Shown: positions 8,271 to 17,946, numbered from the stretch's first letter. The stretch is DNA of 64,000 nt from Treponema sp. (GCA_016293915.1 JAEDCY010000001.1:62001-126000); one strand, 5' to 3'. Numbers and translations are program-made. Notes: a model not told the origin generated them from the letters alone.

Positions 8271-11045
8271 ATGAGTAAATCTGATGACAATACAAATGAA
8301 CTTGAGAGTTACGGTGTTTGGGTCAAAAATACAGCAGAAAATGATAATACTGAAGTGACCCCCGCAGATACATCGGATGAACTGAACCTTGATGATGGCG
8401 GTTTGGATTTACCAGATTTCGACGACTCCGATTTTTCTGATATGTTTAAAGAAGATCCTCAGGAGACTGTTGCAAATAGCCTTGATGATTTTGGAAGCGA
8501 AGATGATACAACGCTCAGTAAAGATGAACTTGCAAATATTACCGGTGGAGTTGATGTAGAACAGGTTGAAGCACCAGAAGAAAATATTGAGGCTGCCTTA
8601 AATTTTGATGACATTGCCCAAACTGAGAAAACATCAGATGAACCAGATGCTGAAGCTGAAATCTCTACAGAATCAGATGAAATTAATTTTGATGATATAG
8701 TTTCTGATACTGAAGCAGGCGAAGAAGCAGAAACATCTATAAATACTTCAGAATTTGATACTGATATTCCAACTGAAGAAATAACTGATTTTAATACTGA
8801 TATTCCAACTGAAGAAGTAACTGATTTTGATACAGAGATTTCTGGCCAATCAGAAACCGAATCTGAAGAGATTTCAACCGAAGATGAAGAGATTTCTCTT
8901 GATGACTTTATGGACGAAGGTTTCTCTGATGAATCAGTCGCATCAGGTAATAACGGTTTCGAGCCAGGAGCTGGACCATCAGCTGCTGCAGCTGCGTCTT
9001 CTGAAACTGAAGAGCTTTCTCTTGATGATTTTATGGATGGTGATTCTTTTGACTCTGCTCCTGAAGAAGCAAAACAGGAAGAAACTGTAGAAGATGAATC
9101 CCCTCTTGATATGGATATCAGTTTTGATGATTCTGCTGATACAGTTGAAACTGAAGACAATCTTTCACTTGATATTTCCGCTGATGACGATGATGACACA
9201 GATTACGATACAGAAGAAAGTGAAAGCGTAGAAACTGAAGAAGTTTCAATGGATGACTTTGGATCTAGCTTTACAGCTGAAGAAAGTACTACCCAATCAA
9301 CAGCAGCATCTTATGAAAATATCAATACAGAAGATGTTGACCTTTCCGACTTTGGTATTGATGCTAATGCAGAAGAAACTCCAATTGTTCAGGATGTAGA
9401 AGAAGCTAAAAATAAAGAAAAGGTTATTGATTATGATCTTTCTGTTGGTGATGAAAATACTGCTACAGCACCTGTTGTAAATGAAATTAAATCTGATACT
9501 GAAAACAAAGATGAACTTGAACAGGTAGTTTCTGAACCAGCGGCTGCAGATGAAAATAAAACAACAGTTGACAATTCACTTCTCCAGCAGATTGTCTCTG
9601 AACTTTCTAATCTTAAAGATGAAATGAATAAACTCAAGACAAATCTTGAGGAAATCAAACATGAACCTGCCGTTACAGCTGTTGCAGCTGGTGTTGCTGC
9701 AGGTGCCGCTGCTACTGCAGTTTCAAATGAAGTAGATATTCCTGAAGAAACAGAAGAAGACAAAGGCGGATTCTTTAGCGGAGACGATGAAGACGATACA
9801 ATCGCTCTTTCATTTGATGAGCTTGACAACATTATGAATACTGCAGATTTTAGCGATACTGTTGAAGCTGATGAAAATACAGACGCCACCTCTGATGAAA
9901 CTGTAGAAACTGAGGCAGAAGTAGAAGAACCAGTTGTTGAAGAAACTGTTATTGAACAAACTGAAGCTGATTCTCCGGTAATCGAAGAGCCTGTTATTTC
10001 TGAAGAAGAACCTGTTATTGAGGAATCTGTAATTACTGAAGAAGAGCCGATAATCGAAGAAAATCTGGTTGAAATTGAAGCAGAAGAATCTTCAGAAGAA
10101 CCGGCTATCGAAGAAATTCTAACAGAAGATACAGTTCCTCTTGAAGAGGATAATATCGAAGATGATACTATCATTGAAGAATCAATAATTTCTTCTGAAC
10201 CTGAAATCTCTGATACAACAGATATTTCAGATTCAACTGAAACAGTAATTGAAAATGCTTTTTCTTCTGATGAAAGTACTAGTATCGAAGACATTGATAT
10301 TAATGAAGATCAAACTGAAGATTCATTTGATTTTTCAAACGAAAAACTTGAAGAGCCTGAAATTGATGATTTTATTCCAGATGGAAATGATGAACTCTTT
10401 GAAGAAGAAGCTCTGCCTGATGAAATCTCAATTCCAAAAGAAGAAGATCTTCTTGTTGAATCAACTGCTTCTGACTTCATGGATTCTGTAAAAGAGACTA
10501 CTGAGGAAGAAGAACCAGAAGAATTAATACAGGAAGAAAGTATTGATGAAATGGAGCTTGAGCTTCCAGAAGAAAGTGAAGAAGAAGTTATTGAGAATGT
10601 TATAACTGTTGAAGCAGATGATGACATTCCAACCGTAGATAAAGTTCTTTCTGAAGAAACAGAACCAGAAGTTGAAGTTGATGAAGAAACAGAGGCTGAG
10701 GCTGAAAATGAACCAGAAGTTGAAGAATCTTTCACAAGCGTAGACAGTTTTTCAGAAGAAAATACAATTGAAGAACCTGTAACTGAAGCTCCAGTAGAAA
10801 CATCTTTTGCAGAAGTTGATAACCTTGACAACACACTTTCTGACAGTAACCTTGCCTATCTTGACAAAACAGATTCTGAGACAGAAACTGCTGCAACAAC
10901 TGATCTTAAACAGGACATAAAATCTGTTCTTCTTTATATGGATCAGCTTCTTGAAAATCTTCCTGAAGAAAAGATTGTTGAATTTGCAAAGTCAGATGAA
11001 TTTGTTACTTACAAAAAATTGTTCTCTGAATTAGGATTGTCTTAA
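8271..11045 (+). CDS. Large acidic low-complexity protein of unknown function
   Basis: A 924-residue, extremely Glu/Asp/Ser/Thr-rich protein with no signal peptide and no membrane segment apart from an Ala/Val-rich stretch near residues 470-485. Short motifs of the type SLDDFMD, SMDDFG, NFDDI recur along the first 370 residues. A small coiled-coil piece (SELSNLKDEMNKLKTNLEEIKHE) sits near 440-465. The last 50 residues (DLKQDIKSVLLYMDQLLENLPEEKIVEFAKS) look like a folded helical domain. Two stretches, LSKDELANI (82-90) and LSFDELDNIM (513-522), resemble the FliM N-terminal CheY-binding motif. The ribosome site GAGGAG precedes the ATG. It heads an operon with Maf-like flagellin-modification genes, so a scaffold in flagellar or polar assembly is a guess. 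Confidence 0.8.
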   Translation: MSKSDDNTNELESYGVWVKNTAENDNTEVTPADTSDELNLDDGGLDLPDFDDSDFSDMFKEDPQETVANSLDDFGSEDDTTLSKDELANITGGVDVEQVEAPEENIEAALNFDDIAQTEKTSDEPDAEAEISTESDEINFDDIVSDTEAGEEAETSINTSEFDTDIPTEEITDFNTDIPTEEVTDFDTEISGQSETESEEISTEDEEISLDDFMDEGFSDESVASGNNGFEPGAGPSAAAAASSETEELSLDDFMDGDSFDSAPEEAKQEETVEDESPLDMDISFDDSADTVETEDNLSLDISADDDDDTDYDTEESESVETEEVSMDDFGSSFTAEESTTQSTAASYENINTEDVDLSDFGIDANAEETPIVQDVEEAKNKEKVIDYDLSVGDENTATAPVVNEIKSDTENKDELEQVVSEPAAADENKTTVDNSLLQQIVSELSNLKDEMNKLKTNLEEIKHEPAVTAVAAGVAAGAAATAVSNEVDIPEETEEDKGGFFSGDDEDDTIALSFDELDNIMNTADFSDTVEADENTDATSDETVETEAEVEEPVVEETVIEQTEADSPVIEEPVISEEEPVIEESVITEEEPIIEENLVEIEAEESSEEPAIEEILTEDTVPLEEDNIEDDTIIEESIISSEPEISDTTDISDSTETVIENAFSSDESTSIEDIDINEDQTEDSFDFSNEKLEEPEIDDFIPDGNDELFEEEALPDEISIPKEEDLLVESTASDFMDSVKETTEEEEPEELIQEESIDEMELELPEESEEEVIENVITVEADDDIPTVDKVLSEETEPEVEVDEETEAEAENEPEVEESFTSVDSFSEENTIEEPVTEAPVETSFAEVDNLDNTLSDSNLAYLDKTDSETETAATTDLKQDIKSVLLYMDQLLENLPEEKIVEFAKSDEFVTYKKLFSELGLS
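8754..8825 (+). repeat. Two tandem 36-base units inside the acidic-protein gene
   Basis: Bases 8754-8789 and 8790-8825 encode FDTDIPTEEITD and FNTDIPTEEVTD, a 12-residue direct repeat, and the start of a third unit (FDTEIS) follows. The DNA copies differ at only a few positions, which suggests recent duplication and possible length variation between strains. Confidence 0.8.
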
Positions 11046-11046
11046 T

Positions 11047-11847
11047 ATGGGACTTCTTTCACGAGCCAGTACCCTGGATAAAAAAGAAAAGATTCAGGGG
11101 CTGGCTTTTTCTGATTTTATAATCAAACATTCATTAAAAATCTGCGCTTTACTCGAAAAAAAAGAATCTGATTATTTTGTTATAAATAGTATAGGTTTTG
11201 ATGGCAATTCGATTATCTCTGCAATTTCTACAGCAGACTTCTGGAATGGAATCTGTCCTGTATCCAAAAAGATTTATTCTTTTACAAATCAGGATGAAAT
11301 AAATCCTTTATTGCAATTATTTTCACTTAATATAAAAGACAATATTAAAAACCTTTATATATATAAAAATGCAAAGTCTCAGATTTTATTATCAACTGAA
11401 ATTATTACAAATAAAATTGTAGATGATATAGAACTTTTAGATAACAGTTTTCATATTTGTACTATTTCAAATCTAAATTCTTTAATACAAGATAATTCTG
11501 TAGTTTTAAAATTTGATATAGATTTTTCTGAAGCAGTAGAAAGTTTTATTACTGCTAAAATGAAATCTGATATGAAAAATAAATCTTATATACAATCAGC
11601 ATTATTAAATGAAATATATAATCGTTTTATCTGTTATTATAATTCTCCAGATTCGACTGTTTTATCTGGAATAAATACATTAAAAACTGTAATTATCACA
11701 GATAAAACATATTCTATTGAATTAATTGCTAATCATTTGATTTTGAATATAAAAGATCTTCTTGAGCATTATGCTGAATTAATAATAATTGATTTTTCTG
11801 GAACAGCAGAATCCTGTGCAGAAACTCAAGCTTTTCTCCAGTCATAA
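11047..11847 (+). CDS. Conserved-type protein of unknown function in Maf operon
   Basis: A 266-residue soluble protein starting one base after the acidic-protein stop, so it is almost surely cotranslated. It has no signal peptide or membrane helix. The middle is Asn/Ile/Lys-rich, and the C-terminal third has alternating hydrophobic strands and helices (VLSGINTLKTVIITDKTYSI, ELIIIDFSG). I recognise no family. Its place between the acidic protein and two DUF115 proteins suggests a shared role in flagellar or envelope assembly. Confidence 0.7.
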   Translation: MGLLSRASTLDKKEKIQGLAFSDFIIKHSLKICALLEKKESDYFVINSIGFDGNSIISAISTADFWNGICPVSKKIYSFTNQDEINPLLQLFSLNIKDNIKNLYIYKNAKSQILLSTEIITNKIVDDIELLDNSFHICTISNLNSLIQDNSVVLKFDIDFSEAVESFITAKMKSDMKNKSYIQSALLNEIYNRFICYYNSPDSTVLSGINTLKTVIITDKTYSIELIANHLILNIKDLLEHYAELIIIDFSGTAESCAETQAFLQS

Positions 11848-11867
11848 AATATCCGGGTGGCCAGACT

Positions 11868-13346
11868 TTGGAAATAAAGTTTCAAAAAGCAAAAAATGAA
11901 GAGCTAACTGCATTAATTGATGGTCACTTTATTCATTCAAACTATGCACCTTCAAAAGAAGCACAGCGATTTGTTGATAATCTGAAAATACCCTTTTTAC
12001 CTTCCTGGATTATTATACTTGAACCAGCCCTTTGTTATGCTGTAGATTTTTTTAAGCAAAAATTTCCTGATATTAAAATTGCTGGTGTAAGATATACTTC
12101 ACAGTTTTCCGAGTTTGATAAAAAACTTGATTTAGTATTGAATTATTCCGAACAAAATTTTAAAATCATCCTTGAAAAATCTTTTAATGAAGAAGAACTT
12201 CTTACGGCATTTTTTGTAAGCTGGCCTGCTTCATCTCAAATTTTTCCCGATATTGAAAAAAAAATTTGGAATGATATAAAAGACACTTTAGAGCGTGCAA
12301 AAACTCTTTTAATTACACGTGAATATTTTGAAAAAAAATGGCTTCTAAATTCCTGCCGTTTTATCAGTTCAATCAATAAAATTGCAACTCTTAAACAAAT
12401 AATTGATAAAGACTGCCTTATTGTATCTTCTGGACCAAGCTTAAAACCTTTCATTAATCTGATAAAAAATAAAAGACAAAACTTTTTTATAATATGTCTT
12501 TCATCAGCAATTTCTGTTTGTCTGAAAGAAAATATTATTCCTGATATATTTATGTCCACTGATGGCGGTTACTGGGCGGGTGAACACCTAAAAAGAATTT
12601 TACAGAAAAATAGTATTCCTCTTGCCATACCTTCAGAAGCTTATTGTTCAAAAAAAATTTTACATTCACAGACAATTCTTCCTCTTATTTATGACGATGG
12701 ATTTTCAAAAGAATTAACGATTGCTTCTAAAATTGACTGTTTATATGCTGTGCGAAATGGAACTGTAAGCGGAACTGCACTACTTTTTGCAGCAAAATAT
12801 TGTAAAAAAAATATTTTTATGTGTGGTCTTGATCTTGCACCTCAAAAAGGCTTTCAACATACACAACCAAATGAACTTGAAAATAATTCAGCTGTTTTTG
12901 ACAATCGTATACAGACAAAAGAAAAAAGACTTTCCGCTTCGGGATTTTCAAATACAAGTCTTGATATTTATAGACAATGGTTTAACTCTATAAATCTTTC
13001 TCTACAGAATCGTAAAGTTTTCCGTCTCATAGAAAAATCCCAGTCCAAAAACAACCTGGGCTGGATACAAGACATAACTGTAAATGAATTTTCGTCCTTT
13101 ATAAATGAAACTACTTATTCAGATAATGCAGAGTACTTTACAGTTACAAGTTTTCAACCAGACAGAAAAAATGCCGCTTTATTATTTTCAAATTACGATT
13201 CTGAAAAGTTAAAAAAACAACTTTTCCCACTGGACTATGTGTCTCTTTCTCATAATCCTGATAATATAGAAATAAGAAATAAGATTGAAAAAGAATGGCA
13301 GAAACTGCGAAAAAAAGCAGAAGGAATCCTTTATGGGAATATATAA
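11868..13346 (+). CDS. DUF115/Maf-like flagellin-modification protein 1
   Basis: A 492-residue protein of the motility-associated-factor group (DUF115, MptE-like fold), which is linked to glycosylation of flagellins with nonulosonic-type sugars. The nucleotide-sugar-binding-like core is seen as CLIVSSGPSLKPFINLI (about 185-201), PDIFMSTDGGYWAG (about 225-238) and KNIFMCGLDLAP. It begins at TTG (11868-11870), with GGGTGG upstream as a weak ribosome site; no other start codon fits between the previous stop and this point. It is paralogous to the next gene. Confidence 0.8.
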   Translation: MEIKFQKAKNEELTALIDGHFIHSNYAPSKEAQRFVDNLKIPFLPSWIIILEPALCYAVDFFKQKFPDIKIAGVRYTSQFSEFDKKLDLVLNYSEQNFKIILEKSFNEEELLTAFFVSWPASSQIFPDIEKKIWNDIKDTLERAKTLLITREYFEKKWLLNSCRFISSINKIATLKQIIDKDCLIVSSGPSLKPFINLIKNKRQNFFIICLSSAISVCLKENIIPDIFMSTDGGYWAGEHLKRILQKNSIPLAIPSEAYCSKKILHSQTILPLIYDDGFSKELTIASKIDCLYAVRNGTVSGTALLFAAKYCKKNIFMCGLDLAPQKGFQHTQPNELENNSAVFDNRIQTKEKRLSASGFSNTSLDIYRQWFNSINLSLQNRKVFRLIEKSQSKNNLGWIQDITVNEFSSFINETTYSDNAEYFTVTSFQPDRKNAALLFSNYDSEKLKKQLFPLDYVSLSHNPDNIEIRNKIEKEWQKLRKKAEGILYGNI

Positions 13347-14814
13347 AACTATTGATACCGCAAAAAACGGTATGCTGATTCCAGTTTTTCAAAGCGGAAG
13401 AACGATGGAATCCCGTTATAATCCATTAAGGGATGCTGAAAATCTATGTAATACAATTACTACTGAAGCTGGATTTTTCCTTGTAATCGGAATTGGAAGT
13501 GGACTTTTTATTCAAACATTAATTGACAAATATCCTTCTGCAAAAATTACAGCAATTGAACTTTTTTCTGAAGATGTTGCTTTTTTAAGACAGCTTGAAA
13601 CAATCAAAAGTCTCGAAGATAATCAAAACATTATACTTACTGATCTTGATAATCTGCAGAAAACTCTTTTACAAAATTATTTTCCTGCAAAATATGGAGA
13701 TCTTCAGATTATAGAGCAAAAAGCCTGGCTTAATGAGAATCAGGAAAAAATTCCAGAAATTAAGAATGAAATACAAAAAGCACTTGGAATTATTTCTGCA
13801 GATTATTCTGTTCAGGCTCATTTTGGAAAAATCTGGACATCAAATATATTAAATAATGCTAAACTCTATAAATCAACAAAAAATTTTACATTTAATATTT
13901 CAAACGAAATAAAATCTAAAACAGCAGTAATAGTTGCTGCAGGGCCATCTCTTGATTCTACTATCAAAACAATATCTCCGAGAGAGAATTTTTATATAAT
14001 TGCTACAGACACTGCAGGCTCAAGCTTAAAAAAAAGAGGTATTACCCCAGATGTTATAATTTCTATAGACGGTCAAAATGTTTCTTTTAATCATTTTATT
14101 CACTCCGCCCCTTCTCCGCTATATTCTTTTGATTTATGTGCTAACTTTTCTGCAGTTCAACATATTGCCGACAATAATTCAAAAATTCTTTTTTTCTGTT
14201 CAGGACACCCGCTTGCTGAAGCCATTAATTCTTCGTCTGGCTATCCCCTTCCAAAGTTTTTCTCAGGAGCTGGAACAGTAACAATTACTGCACTTGATTT
14301 TGCACTTCAGGCCGGCTTTAGTAAAATACTCATTCTTGGAGCAGATTTTTCTTATATGCATGGAAAAGCTTATACTTCTGGCACATATCTTGAAACTCTT
14401 TATCAAAAAGATTCAGACAAACTGTATACTGCTGAAAAACTCTATTCAAAATTAATGTATAGAACTTCCCTTATTCAAATTTCAAATAATTGCTTTACAA
14501 CAAGTGTCCTTGAAGCATATAAAATGTCGCTGGAAAAATATCTTAATATGAAAGGTATTAAGTTTTTTAAGAAAAATGACATTTATGAAATATCTGTAGA
14601 TTCAAATAGTCTTAATCAGATTAAAATAATATCATCCACCCCAGATCTTTTTAATAATTTTATTAAAAAGTTTATTTCTTCAAATCCAGAAGAAACTGAA
14701 ACATTATTACTGCCTTATTTAGCATGGCTTCGTCATAATGAGAAATTTAAAAAGTCATCATATAAAGAATTACTTAAACTTGCTTTCGATTCAATTGTAA
14801 GTTATAATATATAG
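13333..14814 (+). CDS. DUF115/Maf-like flagellin-modification protein 2
   Basis: A 493-residue second member of the DUF115/Maf group. Its N-terminal part has a Rossmann-like stretch VIGIGSGLFIQTLIDKYPSAKITAIELF, and the core has VIVAAGPSLDSTIKTI, GITPDVIISIDGQ and KILILGADFSYMHG, all typical of Maf proteins. I use the ATG at 13333, which has AAGGA seven bases upstream and overlaps the previous gene by 14 bases; an upstream TTG at 13285 is less likely. Two adjacent Maf paralogues are common where more than one flagellin or sugar is handled, but the donor sugar cannot be read from the sequence. Confidence 0.85.
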   Translation: MGIYKTIDTAKNGMLIPVFQSGRTMESRYNPLRDAENLCNTITTEAGFFLVIGIGSGLFIQTLIDKYPSAKITAIELFSEDVAFLRQLETIKSLEDNQNIILTDLDNLQKTLLQNYFPAKYGDLQIIEQKAWLNENQEKIPEIKNEIQKALGIISADYSVQAHFGKIWTSNILNNAKLYKSTKNFTFNISNEIKSKTAVIVAAGPSLDSTIKTISPRENFYIIATDTAGSSLKKRGITPDVIISIDGQNVSFNHFIHSAPSPLYSFDLCANFSAVQHIADNNSKILFFCSGHPLAEAINSSSGYPLPKFFSGAGTVTITALDFALQAGFSKILILGADFSYMHGKAYTSGTYLETLYQKDSDKLYTAEKLYSKLMYRTSLIQISNNCFTTSVLEAYKMSLEKYLNMKGIKFFKKNDIYEISVDSNSLNQIKIISSTPDLFNNFIKKFISSNPEETETLLLPYLAWLRHNEKFKKSSYKELLKLAFDSIVSYNI

Positions 14815-14815
14815 A

Positions 14816-16162
14816 ATGAAAAACCGATTTATTGTTGTTTATACCGTCTTTGCTGCGGCTGTATTTATTTTTTCATTGTCTTTTTTCGGATTCAATCTAT
14901 ATAGAGAGTATTCAGCTAACGTAGAAAAATCAGAAGACAAATACAAAACACTTGTTAGTGATATCCGTAATTTAAGTTTTAATCAGGCACAGAATAATTC
15001 GCTCTACTCAAAAGGCATAAAAGATGCTGTTGGAGATACTGGAGCTTATGCCTTCATTCAGGTTCGACGTTATGGAGAAACAGTTGTTTATTATCCTTCT
15101 GGAAAATTAAAAGAAGAAACTGTTTCAAAGCTCACTAAATCCTTTACAAAAGAAATTATTGTTAATACAGAACCAATTCTTATAGAATGTAATATTTATC
15201 TTATTCGTCCTGATTCAATATTTTATTATGCACGAGTTTCATTTCTGATGATTCTCATCATTACAATCATTACAATTATAATGATTATCTATCTTAACCT
15301 TTCAGAACAAACTTCTGATGTTATTTCTTTAACTGAAGAAGCAATAGAAGAAAATGAAAATGATGATAATCTCGCATTAAATGCTGAAGAAGATAAAGTT
15401 TCAGAAGATACGAATGAGACTGAAGAAGATTCAATTACAAGTGAAAATAATTCAGAAAACGAAATTATAGTTGAAGACACAGGCGATTTTGACAACTTAA
15501 ATAATAAAACTGAAGAGAGTGAAGAAAATGAACATAAGCTTGCAGAAGTAACTCCTGAAGAAGTCAAGGCAATTCTTTCTGAGCCTCTTACTGACCAAGA
15601 GACACAAAAAGAAGAGACTGTTACTGAACCTGCAAAACTTCCTGTAGATGAAGTTGCTCCTGCTCAAACAGATATTCCTCCATCAGGTTTATTTGATCCT
15701 GAAACAGGAATTGGCTGGGAATCATATCTGCTTACAAGACTTAATAATGAAATTGACAGAGCAACTGCTTCTGAAATTGATCTTTCACTTTTCGTAGTAA
15801 AACTTCCTGAAGTCGATATGAAAAGTGAAATTTTTAAAAATGTCTGTAATTATCTTGCTATTCAATTCCAGTTTAAGGATCTTCTTTTTGAACACAAAAA
15901 CGACAGCATTATTGCAATCAAAATCAGTATGAATGTTGATGAAGCCCTTAATCTTGCAGACAAACTTTACAGTGATATTTGCAATATTCTTAATAATAGA
16001 AACTGCCGTATAGGTATATCTTCTCGTTCTATCAGAATGGTAACCGGAGAAAGACTTATTCTTGAAGCAGAACAGTCAATTGAACACACTGATGCAAACT
16101 CCCCTGTAATTGCTTTCCGAGTTGATTCAGAAAAATATCGTCAGCTTATGGAACAGAATTAA
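14816..16162 (+). CDS. Membrane protein with acidic linker and degenerate GGDEF-like domain
   Basis: A 448-residue protein with a membrane helix at residues 6-26, a short extracytoplasmic part, a second helix near 140-162, a long Glu/Asp-rich linker (about 165-285) and a C-terminal domain. That domain opens FDPETGIGWESYLLTRLNNEIDRA, like the start of GGDEF domains (DPLTGLxNRRxF), and ends with RIGISSRS and a helix, but has no GGDEF or GGEEF signature, so it should not make cyclic di-GMP. It may bind a nucleotide or act by protein contact. It is one base after the second Maf gene and shares the acidic style of the operon's first gene. Confidence 0.75.
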   Translation: MKNRFIVVYTVFAAAVFIFSLSFFGFNLYREYSANVEKSEDKYKTLVSDIRNLSFNQAQNNSLYSKGIKDAVGDTGAYAFIQVRRYGETVVYYPSGKLKEETVSKLTKSFTKEIIVNTEPILIECNIYLIRPDSIFYYARVSFLMILIITIITIIMIIYLNLSEQTSDVISLTEEAIEENENDDNLALNAEEDKVSEDTNETEEDSITSENNSENEIIVEDTGDFDNLNNKTEESEENEHKLAEVTPEEVKAILSEPLTDQETQKEETVTEPAKLPVDEVAPAQTDIPPSGLFDPETGIGWESYLLTRLNNEIDRATASEIDLSLFVVKLPEVDMKSEIFKNVCNYLAIQFQFKDLLFEHKNDSIIAIKISMNVDEALNLADKLYSDICNILNNRNCRIGISSRSIRMVTGERLILEAEQSIEHTDANSPVIAFRVDSEKYRQLMEQN

Positions 16163-16171
16163 TTTAATTGA

Positions 16172-16888
16172 TTAGTTTTCATCAGAAGCAGATTCTAAAT
16201 TTTCATTTTCAGCGTCTAAATCTGTTTCTGATAATTCTGTTTCATTAAGTTCTTCAGAAACAAGTTCATCTTTTATTTTCATTAATGCCTTATATTTTTC
16301 TTCAAAAATATTAAGATTTTTATTATCAGGATATTCTTCTTTTAGTGCATCATAGGCATTTAGAAATTTCAAAGAATATTTTTTTTCAAATTTCTTTTCT
16401 TGAGTTGCTAAAAGTGCAAGATAGTTTTCAAGATAATCCTGATTTTTTGGTTGTTCTTCCAGCAATGCTTCATAAATCTTTGATGCATTTTTGAAATCTC
16501 CCTGCATTGAATAAATATATGCAAGGCTTGCTTTTAATGAAGCATTTTCAGGATCCCGATCAAGGAGCTTTTTATACATTGGAAGCGCATCATTCCACTT
16601 TGATTGAAATACATGACACTTAGCAAGCTGGTAAAATGAAGCCCAATACTGCTCCTTTTTGCGCATTGCAAGTTCATAATATTCAGCTGCTTTATCATAG
16701 TTTTCAAGTTTATAGTAAGAATCTCCCAGAGTATAATATTCAACATAAATATTACTTATTTTTGCAGCCCTCTGCCCCGGTACCGGAACAGAAAGACTTA
16801 TTGATGTACAAGAGAAAAATAATAAACTAAAGGCTGTAAATATTGTGTAAACGCTTTTTTTAGCCAAGAACAACTTTTTCAATTTCAT
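16172..16888 (-). CDS. TPR-repeat lipoprotein
   Basis: I use the ATG at 16888, giving about 238 residues starting MKLKKLFLAKKS. A lipoprotein signal follows, with the lipobox LFFSC. The body contains tetratricopeptide repeats: SYYKLENYDKAAEYYELAM, ASFYQLAKCHVFQSKWNDALPMYKKLL, and SLAYIYSMQGDFKNASKIYEALL. The C-terminus is Glu-rich. TPR lipoproteins often act as scaffolds in outer-membrane or envelope assembly; no specific partner is visible. It overlaps the end of upp by 29 bases. The longer frame to 16936 would add sequence before the signal and is unlikely. Confidence 0.8.
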   Translation of the reverse strand: MKLKKLFLAKKSVYTIFTAFSLLFFSCTSISLSVPVPGQRAAKISNIYVEYYTLGDSYYKLENYDKAAEYYELAMRKKEQYWASFYQLAKCHVFQSKWNDALPMYKKLLDRDPENASLKASLAYIYSMQGDFKNASKIYEALLEEQPKNQDYLENYLALLATQEKKFEKKYSLKFLNAYDALKEEYPDNKNLNIFEEKYKALMKIKDELVSEELNETELSETDLDAENENLESASDEN

Positions 16889-17897
16889 AAAGCTGAGATT
16901 TATAAAGTCCTGAAATATTATGTCCATAATCTGCAATTAGCTGAATCATGTTACGAGGTGCATCTTTTGTATCGCAACCATTAAGGCGGTCACCGGCATC
17001 ACCCAGACCAGGCATAATATAAGCCTTTTCGTTCATAACAGGATCCATCCAGAGTGTATAGCATGTACAGTTTTCAAGAGCACGTGTAACACGAATACTA
17101 CCTTTAAGAGTAGAAATAGTATTAAAGAATGCAATTGATTTTGGTTTTACACCCTGACTCTGAAGATACTTTACAACAGTTACAAGAGATCCGCCGGTAG
17201 CATTCATTGGATCTGCAAAAATCAAATCCTTGCCATCAAGCTGTTCAAGATTAAAGAAGGACTTATTGAGGTCCATAATGTATTCCATATCAGCTTCGTT
17301 TTTAGTATCGTTACGACTGATTTTGAAAAGTGCAAAAGGTGTTTTGTATCCGTGGCTTGAGTATTCCTGGATTTCCTTTGACATAATCATACTTGGAAGA
17401 AGAGCTCCTCGCAGCATTACACACATTACAGTGTTTTCGATTTTGTGGTCGATGTCTGGAATCTTGTGAACTGCATAGTTCTGTACAGGAAATGTTACAG
17501 GAGTCTTTACAACAATGTGTCCTTTTTTATCTGAATGCTGGTCTGTATAAGCCATGCGGAAAAGCATTTCATAAGCACGCTGGCTGTAATACATAAATTC
17601 CTGATGATCTGTACGTTCATCACGGAGTTTTGATATTACACGTGAGCATTCAGCATGGGCACCTTCTTCTGTTACAAAAGAATAAACTTTAATGGCAGGA
17701 TGCTTAGCACAGATTTTCTGCATTTCATGTCCAAGCTTATCATAGCCTTCAATAATCTTAGCTTCATCTTTCGGCTCAAATGATTTCATAGTTTCCTTGA
17801 ACATTACTTCAAGATTCTTCAAATCATTCATATCTTCTGAAGTAAGATATCCGTCCAAATCTTCTGCTTTAAGAATAATCTTGTTTTCATCTGCCAT
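16860..17897 (-). CDS. upp: Uracil phosphoribosyltransferase with N-terminal extension
   Basis: Uracil phosphoribosyltransferase makes UMP from uracil and PRPP in pyrimidine salvage. The C-terminal 210 residues carry the family signatures: LRGALLPSMIM, the PRPP loop FADPMNATGGS, and PGLGDAGDRLNG near the end. The protein is 345 residues, about 135 longer than the usual 210. The extra N-terminal part (LKAEDLDGYLTSEDMNDLKNLEVMF and on) is helical and unrelated to anything I recognise. The start is supported by a GGGG tract upstream. Confidence 0.87.
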   Translation of the reverse strand: MADENKIILKAEDLDGYLTSEDMNDLKNLEVMFKETMKSFEPKDEAKIIEGYDKLGHEMQKICAKHPAIKVYSFVTEEGAHAECSRVISKLRDERTDHQEFMYYSQRAYEMLFRMAYTDQHSDKKGHIVVKTPVTFPVQNYAVHKIPDIDHKIENTVMCVMLRGALLPSMIMSKEIQEYSSHGYKTPFALFKISRNDTKNEADMEYIMDLNKSFFNLEQLDGKDLIFADPMNATGGSLVTVVKYLQSQGVKPKSIAFFNTISTLKGSIRVTRALENCTCYTLWMDPVMNEKAYIMPGLGDAGDRLNGCDTKDAPRNMIQLIADYGHNISGLYKSQLYEIEKVVLG

Positions 17898-17912
17898 TTT
17901 GTATTTCCCCCT

Positions 17913-17939
17913 GTGGTGATTGAACTCGTCGAAACCACC
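17913..17939. repeat. Short palindromic repeat, CTCAACCACC family, copy 1
   Basis: A stem with arms GTGGT and ACCAC encloses a Ser/Arg-free spacer containing TCGTCGAAA. It lies just before the upp ribosome site. The same word, in the other orientation, is at 39045-39069, and a larger version is at 52676-52744. Confidence 0.6.
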
Positions 17940-17946
17940 TGATTTT

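Noticed and set aside
8459..9199. Ser-rich open frame on the minus strand within the acidic gene
   Set aside because: It is the reverse reading of Glu/Asp-rich codons; low complexity, no ribosome site and overlaps a clear gene. The same applies to 9431-10294 and 10310-10834.
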